Below, piece by piece: positions 58,074 to 64,000 of a stretch of DNA of 64,000 nt. This DNA is from Scybalosoma faecavium. Lineage in GTDB: Bacteria > Bacillota > Clostridia > Christensenellales > Christensenellaceae. The notes under the pieces are model-generated. The model saw only the letters and a program-made list of their open reading frames with translations, made no database searches and was not told the origin of the DNA. Each line of letters opens with the position of its first letter. Positions within the stretch are counted from its first letter, which is position 1. A program made the translations under genes and the position numbers. The stretch is from NCBI GenBank assembly GCA_018716135.1, contig DVKG01000002.1:1-64000 (forward strand). Reading direction: 5' to 3'.

Positions 58074-59291
58074 TTACTTTGCGTCGGGATGATCCGCCTT
58101 CATCAGAGCGCGAACCTTGAGCGGCAGACCGAGCAGAGTAATAAAGCCCTGTGCATCCTTCTGATCATAAACGGCATCCTCGCCAAATGTAGCATACTCC
58201 TCATTGTACAGAGAATACGGAGACTTAATGCCTACCGCTACGCAGTTGCCCTTGTAGAGCTTCATGCGAACCGTACCGGTTACATTCTGCTGAGTGGACG
58301 TCACGAAAGCGGAAAGAGCCTCGCGCAGCGGAGAATACCAGAATCCGTCGTAAACAAGCTCTGCAAACTTGGAGGATACTGTCTCTTTGTAGTGCATTGT
58401 CTGACGATCGAGCGTGATAGACTCGAGAGCTGCGTGAGCCGTGTACATTACGCGGCCGCCGGGAGTCTCATACACACCGCGGGATTTCATACCTACGAGA
58501 CGGTTCTCTACCATATCGTCAATGCCCACGCCGTTTGCAGCGCCAAATTCATTGAGTTTTGTAAGCAGCTCTACAGAATCCAGCTTCTCGCCATTGATAG
58601 CTGTGGGAACGCCCTTTTCAAAATCCAGTTCAAAATAGAACGGCTCGTCCGGAGCTTCCTCAGGGTTCTTGCAGATGAGAAGCAGATCCTTCTTGGGCTC
58701 ATTCCACGGATCCTCCAGGTCAGCGCCTTCGTGAGACAGATGCCAGATATTAGCGTCCATGCTGTAGGGGCGGTCCTTAGTTACGGGAACTTCTATACCG
58801 CGTGCATTAGCATAATCTATCTCCTCTTCACGAGACTTGATATCCCAAATTCTCCAAGGAGCGATTACATCCAGATTGGGAGCGAGCGCCTTTATTGTCA
58901 GCTCGAAACGAACCTGGTCGTTGCCCTTGCCCGTCGCGCCGTGGCAGATAGCGTCTGCGCCTTCCTTTAATGCAATCTCTACGAGACGCTTAGCTATTAT
59001 CGGACGCGCCGTAGAAGTACCGAGCAGATACTTTCCTTCGTAAATTGCATTGGCCTGCATCGTAGGCACGATGATCTCGTCGATATATTCTTTAGTCAAA
59101 TCTTCTATGTAAAGCTTAGACGCGCCCGTGCGCAAAGCCTTCTCTTCCAGACCGTCCAGTTCCTTGCCCTGGCCTACGTTTCCTGCTACAGCAATAACCT
59201 CGCATCCGTACGTTTCCTTTAGCCACGGAATTATAATAGAAGTATCCAGACCGCCGGAATACGCCAGCACTACCTTGTTCAGCTTTTTCAC
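58074..59291 (-). CDS. argG: Argininosuccinate synthase
   Basis: 405 residues. The P-loop-like N-type ATP motif A-Y-S-G-G-L-D-T-S is at residues 9-17, and citrulline/aspartate-binding segments such as G-A-T-G-K-G-N-D-Q-V-R-F-E are present near 113. It joins citrulline and aspartate using ATP. Start is GTG 59291, 8 nt after GGAGG; a TTG at 59306 overlaps the ribosome binding site. An ArgR-type box overlaps the promoter. Confidence 0.95.
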   Translation of the reverse strand: MKKLNKVVLAYSGGLDTSIIIPWLKETYGCEVIAVAGNVGQGKELDGLEEKALRTGASKLYIEDLTKEYIDEIIVPTMQANAIYEGKYLLGTSTARPIIAKRLVEIALKEGADAICHGATGKGNDQVRFELTIKALAPNLDVIAPWRIWDIKSREEEIDYANARGIEVPVTKDRPYSMDANIWHLSHEGADLEDPWNEPKKDLLLICKNPEEAPDEPFYFELDFEKGVPTAINGEKLDSVELLTKLNEFGAANGVGIDDMVENRLVGMKSRGVYETPGGRVMYTAHAALESITLDRQTMHYKETVSSKFAELVYDGFWYSPLREALSAFVTSTQQNVTGTVRMKLYKGNCVAVGIKSPYSLYNEEYATFGEDAVYDQKDAQGFITLLGLPLKVRALMKADHPDAK

Positions 59292-59350
59292 TTGCTTATC
59301 CTCCAAATTTATTTACTCCGCCAAAAAACGCGGTTAGCTTCATGCCCATA

Positions 59351-59380
59351 ATTATACGCCTATATGAATAATTATGCAAG
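59351..59380 (-). promoter_or_regulatory. argG promoter with ArgR/AhrC-type box
   Basis: -35 TTGCAT (59374-59379), 17-bp spacer, -10 TATAAT (59351-59356), minus strand. TATGAATAATTATGCAAG at 59363-59380 closely matches the ARG box consensus and covers the -35 and spacer, as expected for repression by arginine-bound ArgR. Confidence 0.75.
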
Positions 59381-59598
59381 CACTTTTTTTATTTTCTGCG
59401 ATAAATTATAACTGCTCCGCCAAAAAAATTCAAGCTTTTCCTGCTGACGAACAATTATCTTCAATAATGGGGTACCGCCCAGTCATTCAACAAGCGAACG
59501 AGGGGCGAAGCCCTTTCTGCGATGCGGTTAAAATAGATGTTCCTCACCGCGTTTATTTTAGACCTGCGCTAAATCTTTGTCAAGCGCGGCAATAAAAT
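59381..59598. other. Structured intergenic stretch without coding potential
   Basis: Contains several GC hairpins on the plus strand (GGG-CGAA-GCCC near 59503-59516; GCGCT/AGCGC near 59566-59588). TATTTTA (59554-59560) could pair with TAAAATA at 59529-59535 or at 59593-59599. I see no ORF with a ribosome binding site and no clear promoter. Confidence 0.35.
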
Positions 59599-59625
59599 AA
59601 AGGCAGGATTCCCTGCCTTTTTGCA
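59599..59625. terminator. Terminator of the pot operon
   Basis: Stem AGGCAGG (59601-59607) / CCTGCCT (59612-59618), T-rich on both sides; it ends the leftward potD transcript and could also work rightward. Confidence 0.8.
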
Positions 59626-59631
59626 TTCATT

Positions 59632-60729
59632 TTAAGACGTAAGCACTTTCGTCCAGACGTCATTGTATATTTTAAGACTGTCGCCCAGATATTTATAGTA
59701 CTCACATCTGTCGTAATATTCATTTTTCATTATATACGCGGGATTCTCCAGCATAGCTGCCATTTCCTCATCCTCCGCCATTAATTCTTTAGCCTTCTCA
59801 TTAGGCGTGGTATAGCCTATGTACTTAGAATTCGCAGCGGCGACCTCGGGTTCGCACAGATAGTTTATGAACTCCATAGCCGCGTCCTTATGCTTTGATG
59901 ACTCAAGCACACAGAGATTATCTACCCATACATTGCTGCCCTCTTTAGGAACTACATAGTTGAGATCAGAATTTTCAGATATCGCCGCAGCCGCAGCTCC
60001 GCTGTAATCTACGGCAAGAGCGCATGTGCCGGAGATCATGCTCGTCATTATATCGTCCGTTCCGTAAGCCATAACTATACCCGCGTCGCGTTGCTCCATG
60101 AGAAGCTTCCCCGCCTCCTCTACCTGAGATTGATCCGTCGTGTTTATGTCGTATCCCAGACGTATTAACGCAACAGCGAGAGAATCTCTGATAGAATTGT
60201 ACATCATTATCTTGCCCTTGTATTTCTCATTCCAGAGAATATCCCAGCTGTCTACGGTATCGTCAACCATCGTTGTGTTATACACTATACCCAATGTGCC
60301 GATCATATACGGTACGGAATACTCGCTGTCCGGATCAAACGTGCGCGTATCCGACGCCGATTTGATATACTCAAAGTTGCTCATGCTGCTGTAATCCAGC
60401 TTTGCCAGCAGATTTTCTTCTTTCATCTGCTCTACCATATATTCAGACGGCACCACGATATCTATCTCAGAGCCTTCGGTCGAGCATATCGTGTACATTT
60501 CCTCATTAGATGTGACGCGGCGTTCCTTCACTTCTATATTGTCGTGTTCTGAATTAAACTTAGCGAGTATATCAGGATCAAGATATTCTCCCCAGTTGAG
60601 CAGATATACAGTCTCTTTCCCGCCGGAGCCGCCCTCGTTTTGCGAATCGGATGAGCTCCCGGAGCTGCATCCTGACGCAACGCCGAGCATGAGCGCCGCG
60701 CTGAGCGCAAAAGCCAAAATTTTCTTCAA
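59632..60729 (-). CDS. potD: Spermidine/putrescine-binding lipoprotein
   Basis: About 365 residues. The lipoprotein signal ends G-V-A-S-G-C, so the mature protein is anchored outside by a lipid on Cys. After a Ser/Gly linker the type-1 periplasmic-binding fold starts L-L-N-W-G-E-Y-L-D-P, the usual PotD opening. Start TTG 60729 has GGAGG 8 nt upstream. It captures polyamines for the PotABC importer and is the last gene of the operon. Confidence 0.93.
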   Translation of the reverse strand: MKKILAFALSAALMLGVASGCSSGSSSDSQNEGGSGGKETVYLLNWGEYLDPDILAKFNSEHDNIEVKERRVTSNEEMYTICSTEGSEIDIVVPSEYMVEQMKEENLLAKLDYSSMSNFEYIKSASDTRTFDPDSEYSVPYMIGTLGIVYNTTMVDDTVDSWDILWNEKYKGKIMMYNSIRDSLAVALIRLGYDINTTDQSQVEEAGKLLMEQRDAGIVMAYGTDDIMTSMISGTCALAVDYSGAAAAAISENSDLNYVVPKEGSNVWVDNLCVLESSKHKDAAMEFINYLCEPEVAAANSKYIGYTTPNEKAKELMAEDEEMAAMLENPAYIMKNEYYDRCEYYKYLGDSLKIYNDVWTKVLTS

Positions 60730-60775
60730 GATAGTGTCCTCCTCTTTAATTATCAATAAAAATATATAGTTTTAC

Positions 60776-61591
60776 TCAGCCTGCTTTTTTCCCTTCCAAA
60801 GCAATATTGTCCCGCTTCCCGGCGCGGATGGAGCGTATATTGCTTATCAAAAGCAGAAGTATAACCGCGACGAACATTATAGCAGAGAGCGCGTTTATCT
60901 TCGGATTTATGCCTACGCGCGCCATAGAGTATACGTAAATTGATAGATTGTTTACCATACCCTGCGTTGAGAAAAAGCTGATTACAAAATCGTCAAACGA
61001 CATTGTAAACGCCATTATAAAACCGCTGACTATCCCCGGCATTAGCTCGGGGAGCAGAACCTTTCGCAAAGCATACGCCGGCTTCGCGCCCATGTCCAGC
61101 GCCGCCTCATACAGGTTTTTGTCCATCCGCCTCAGTCTCGGCATGACGGAAAATATGACATATGGTATATTAAACGCTATATGCGATATCAGCAGCGTAC
61201 CGTATCCGCGCGGTATGCGCAAAAATATAAACAGCAGCAGCATGGATATGCCCGTAACTATATCCGCATTCATAATGGGTATATACGTCAGATTCACCGT
61301 TATGGACTTGGTTATCTTTTTAAATTCATATATGCCAATCGCCGCCAGAGTTCCTATTATTACCGCTATCAGTGCAGAAAGAACCGCAACCGAAAGAGTA
61401 ACCCACAGCGCCTCTGTTATAGAAGGATCTGCAAAAAGCTGTTGATACCACTTGAGCGAAAATCCGGACCATTTCGCCATAGTCTTTCCTTCGTTAAAGG
61501 AATAAACCGTAAGCATTAGAATGGGCATATACAGAAAAAGCAGCAGTATCCCGAGATAAAATCTTTTAAAAAAGGTCTTTAATTTTCTCAT
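60776..61591 (-). CDS. potC: Spermidine/putrescine ABC transporter permease PotC
   Basis: 271 residues, six helices. The EAA loop reads E-A-A-L-D-M-G-A-K-P-A-Y-A-L-R-K-V (about 160-180), where it contacts PotA. Overlaps potB by 4 bp (ATGA). With PotB it forms the membrane channel. Confidence 0.93.
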   Translation of the reverse strand: MRKLKTFFKRFYLGILLLFLYMPILMLTVYSFNEGKTMAKWSGFSLKWYQQLFADPSITEALWVTLSVAVLSALIAVIIGTLAAIGIYEFKKITKSITVNLTYIPIMNADIVTGISMLLLFIFLRIPRGYGTLLISHIAFNIPYVIFSVMPRLRRMDKNLYEAALDMGAKPAYALRKVLLPELMPGIVSGFIMAFTMSFDDFVISFFSTQGMVNNLSIYVYSMARVGINPKINALSAIMFVAVILLLLISNIRSIRAGKRDNIALEGKKAG

Positions 61592-62418
61592 ACTACACCG
61601 CCTCCTTCCGACCCGTCTTTATCGTATTTTCGCATTATCGCCATGCTCAGCACCAGTAGTACCATCATGACTATCGCCAGCGCACTTCCCGTGTTCCAAT
61701 CGCTCAGCAGCATGAACTGATTCTCCAATATATCTCCGTACATCAGATAGTTTGAGCCGCCCAGAAGGCGCGAGATTATAAACGTGGAGACAACCGGCAT
61801 GAACACCATAGTTATGCCCGTTATTATACCGGGGCGTGTGAGAGGCAGCGTCACCCGAGTGAACACCTGAATTTTATTCGCTCCCAAATCCTCCGCAGCC
61901 TGCTCGAAGCTGAGATCCATCTTCTGGAACACAGAGTATATCGGCAGCAGCATGAACGGCAAAAAGTTATATACAAGGCCGAATATTATCGCACCCTGCG
62001 TGTACAAAAACTGTATCGGCTCCAATCCAAACAGTCCCAGAAACGAATTTATCGGGCCGTTTAAATCGAGCAGAGCCTTCCACGCATACGTGCGCAGCAG
62101 AAAATTCATCCACATAGGCAGCACATACAGCATTGATATTATGCCTGCTGTGCTCCGTTTTAATTTACTGAGCAGCATTGCCGCAGGATACGCCAGCACG
62201 AGACATACCACAGTCGTTATCACCGCATACCAGAGCGAACGCCCAAGCACGCTCATGTTCTCCGCGGAGAACGCCGTCTGCAAATACTCTGTCGTGAGTA
62301 TCAGATTTCCCGATTGCCCGGTTTTAGTTATCGCATAATAAATAACCAATATGAGCGGCACCACTGTAAAAATAATCATCCATACAAGGTAAGGCAGCGC
62401 AAAATATTTCTTCTTCAT
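61588..62418 (-). CDS. potB: Spermidine/putrescine ABC transporter permease PotB
   Basis: 276 residues, six helices, EAA loop E-Q-A-A-E-D-L-G-A-N-K-I-Q near 175. The ATG at 62418 is 5 nt from AAGGAG; a GTG at 62424 overlaps the site. It lies 10 bp after potA and is coupled to potC. Confidence 0.93.
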   Translation of the reverse strand: MKKKYFALPYLVWMIIFTVVPLILVIYYAITKTGQSGNLILTTEYLQTAFSAENMSVLGRSLWYAVITTVVCLVLAYPAAMLLSKLKRSTAGIISMLYVLPMWMNFLLRTYAWKALLDLNGPINSFLGLFGLEPIQFLYTQGAIIFGLVYNFLPFMLLPIYSVFQKMDLSFEQAAEDLGANKIQVFTRVTLPLTRPGIITGITMVFMPVVSTFIISRLLGGSNYLMYGDILENQFMLLSDWNTGSALAIVMMVLLVLSMAIMRKYDKDGSEGGGVV

Positions 62419-62428
62419 TCGCACTCCT

Positions 62429-63514
62429 TTACATCACAAGCGGTCCGTCGTACTGCGAACGCTGCATAATGTGAATATCGTTTGGTTCGAGATCTATGCT
62501 GACACGGCTGCCCTGCTCCGCATAGTCAGTGCTGTGTATGAGCCATTCGTATCCGTCGTCGCTGATCATGCGTATTTCATAATGCACGCCCATAAACAGA
62601 ACAGAAGCAACACGGCCTTTTACCGGACCGTGATCCTCAGGATAGAGATCTATGTCCTCCGGACGCACCACTACCATGACATTGTCGCCCGGGTTGAAGC
62701 CGCGGTCCAGACATTCAAACTCGTGCCCGCAAAAAACAACTTTGTAATCCGCCGGCATAACTCCTTCCATGATATTGCTCTCTCCGATAAAATCAGCCAC
62801 AAACGAATTATCCGGCTCGTTGTAAATCGCCACCGGTGTGCCCGCCTGCTGTATCATTCCGTTATCTATGACCACTATTGTGTCCGACATGGTCAAGGCT
62901 TCCTCCTGATCGTGCGTCACATACACAAATGTTATCCCCAGCTGTTTCTGCATTCTCTTCAGCTCAATCTGCATTTCCTTTCGGAATTTTAAATCAAGCG
63001 CTCCGAGCGGCTCGTCAAGCAGGAGCACCTCGGGTTCATTGACGAGGGCGCGAGCTATCGCAACTCGCTGCATCTGCCCGCCGGAGAGCTTATCTATCGT
63101 GCGATTTTCATAGCCCGAAAGCCCCACCAGCTTCAGCATATCCTTGACTTTTTTCTCTATTGTTTTTTTATCCAGCTTTTTTATTTTCAAGCCAAATGCA
63201 ATGTTGCCGTAAACGTCATAATTTGGAAACAAAGCATATTTTTGAAACACGGTATTCAGCCTGCGCTTATACGGCGGCGTATCTATTATGGATTTACCTT
63301 CGAAAAGTATGTCTCCCTTTGTCGGCGTTTCAAATCCACCCAACAGACGCAGAATCGTCGTCTTTCCGCAGCCGGACGGCCCCAGAAGAGTGACGAATTC
63401 ATTCTTTCGTATACAGAGATTTATATTCGTCAGCACCTCTACGCCGTCATATTCTTTAAAAACACCGTCGAAAAGTATCAGCGGCTCTTTTCCCTTGTCA
63501 TATATTTGCGTCAT
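62429..63514 (-). CDS. potA: Spermidine/putrescine ABC transporter ATPase PotA
   Basis: 361 residues. Walker A G-P-S-G-C-G-K-T-T (about 46), signature L-S-G-G-Q-M-Q-R (about 143), Walker B L-L-L-D-E-P-L-G-A-L-D, and a C-terminal TOBE domain with V-V-V-R-P-E-D-I. It drives polyamine import. AGGAGG precedes the ATG, 10 bp after the regulator gene. Confidence 0.95.
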   Translation of the reverse strand: MTQIYDKGKEPLILFDGVFKEYDGVEVLTNINLCIRKNEFVTLLGPSGCGKTTILRLLGGFETPTKGDILFEGKSIIDTPPYKRRLNTVFQKYALFPNYDVYGNIAFGLKIKKLDKKTIEKKVKDMLKLVGLSGYENRTIDKLSGGQMQRVAIARALVNEPEVLLLDEPLGALDLKFRKEMQIELKRMQKQLGITFVYVTHDQEEALTMSDTIVVIDNGMIQQAGTPVAIYNEPDNSFVADFIGESNIMEGVMPADYKVVFCGHEFECLDRGFNPGDNVMVVVRPEDIDLYPEDHGPVKGRVASVLFMGVHYEIRMISDDGYEWLIHSTDYAEQGSRVSIDLEPNDIHIMQRSQYDGPLVM

Positions 63515-63524
63515 AACAAACCTC

Positions 63525-64000
63525 CTAGAAGCTGGGGGGCGTGGCTGCCCACAGTATTTTTAAATCGGATTTTCCCCTGTTTTCAATATAGTGCAGCTTA
63601 CTTGATCTAAAATAAAAACTGCTTCCTTTTTTAATTTTAAAGCTGCGCTCCCCCATGACGAGTACGCCCATGCCTTGGAGTACGTATCCGAATTCCTCCC
63701 CCTCGTGCGGATCATGCTTCGCGCTGCTCTGCCCCGGGTGCAAAACCAGCAAGATAGGCTCGAGTGCGTTTTTCTGAGCATTCGGCACCAGCCATACTAT
63801 ACTGCCTGTTTCATCTTCCTTAACAAACATGTCGCCTTCGTCAAAAACTATCTTTTCTTCTTCTCTCTCGCTGAAAAATTCACCCAGATTAGTCCCCAGA
63901 CATTCGAGTATATCTGTCAGCGTCTCAATAGATGGTGAAGTCAAATCTCGCTCCAACTGCGAAATAAAGCTCTTGGAAAGCTCCGCTCTGTCCGCCAGCT
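63525..64000 (-). CDS. XRE-cupin transcriptional regulator, partial at the window edge
   Basis: The N-terminus lies beyond 64000; 158 residues are visible. They begin in the helix-turn-helix (L-A-D-R-A-E-L-S-K-S-F-I-S-Q-L-E-R), continue through T-S-P-S-I-E-T-L-T-D-I, and end in a cupin domain (H-P-G-Q-S-S-A-K-H-D-P-H-E-G-E-E-F-G-Y). This PuuR-like architecture is common next to polyamine genes. It heads the pot operon and probably controls it in response to polyamines. Confidence 0.88.
   Translation of the reverse strand, partial: LADRAELSKSFISQLERDLTSPSIETLTDILECLGTNLGEFFSEREEEKIVFDEGDMFVKEDETGSIVWLVPNAQKNALEPILLVLHPGQSSAKHDPHEGEEFGYVLQGMGVLVMGERSFKIKKGSSFYFRSSKLHYIENRGKSDLKILWAATPPSF

Noticed and set aside
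57237..58970. Long open frame antisense to argH and argG
   Set aside because: It spans two well-supported genes and the gap between them; low-complexity residues typical of a shadow frame.
59374..59595. 73-codon open frame on the plus strand between argG and potD
   Set aside because: No Shine-Dalgarno, no homology recognised, and it runs through hairpin-rich sequence and the argG promoter.
1..64000. Mobile elements, prophage, CRISPR arrays, tRNA and rRNA genes
   Set aside because: No transposase, integrase, cas gene, spaced direct-repeat array or tRNA-like cloverleaf was recognised; gene content is core metabolism.

Overview
The window looks like a chromosomal segment of an anaerobic, spore-forming Clostridia-type Firmicute. 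The signs are Spo0A, a T-box glycyl-tRNA synthetase, PyrR attenuation of a complete pyr operon, Veg, FeoAB with a DtxR-family regulator, a membrane pyrophosphatase of the K+-dependent type, and strong Shine-Dalgarno sites (AGGAGG) with frequent GTG/TTG starts. No rRNA, tRNA, IS element, prophage or CRISPR array was recognised. Nearly all of it is core genome; the novelty is mostly in intergenic regions.

Layout. 0-3.7 kb: a strong leftward promoter, a GNAT acetyltransferase, an AT-rich gene-poor kilobase, a lipoprotein with a 33-residue membrane peptide, then an ANTAR antiterminator and a GIY-YIG protein. 3.7-8.4 kb: two MgtE magnesium transporters flank a CLC-family channel/antiporter; both mgtE leaders carry a short upstream ORF. 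8.4-14.7 kb: a leftward six-gene run hslO, TPR protein, acidic protein, rlmL-type methyltransferase, ttcA, iron-sulfur-type flavoprotein. 14.7-19.3 kb: an iron region (feoB, two feoA, a DtxR-type regulator, a DUF2325 gene) tied together by repeated TTAG-N6-CTAA operators. 19.3-24 kb: lactate dehydrogenase, a probable small RNA, a lipoprotein, and an SPFH/TIM44 zinc-ribbon pair. 24-33 kb: T-box-glyS, fabF, acyl-CoA ligase, homoserine dehydrogenase, coaX with an ECF S component, lrgAB. 33-35.5 kb: hppA. 35.7-46.2 kb: the complete UMP biosynthesis operon pyrR-pyrB-pyrC-pyrF-carA-carB-pyrK-pyrD-pyrE (leftward), with promoter and PyrR attenuator. 46.2-50.7 kb: spo0A, pckA, rsmA, a small orphan gene, veg. 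50.7-51 kb: a cluster of six DnaA boxes. 51-59.4 kb: ftsK/spoIIIE-rimO-pgsA-recA and argG-argH, the latter behind an ArgR-type box. 59.6-64 kb: a polyamine ABC transporter operon (XRE-cupin regulator, potA, potB, potC, potD); the regulator is cut by the window edge.

How it works together. Metal and ion homeostasis (Mg2+, Fe2+, halide, pumping PPase) is a theme of the left half. The iron genes appear to be one regulon read by the local DtxR-type repressor, including the DUF2325 gene. The right half is nucleotide, arginine and polyamine metabolism plus DNA maintenance. The observations most worth following are the paired mgtE leader ORFs, the 20-bp-phased triple operator before feoB, the DnaA-box cluster upstream of veg, the very short glycine T-box, and an orphan small-RNA transcription unit after ldh.
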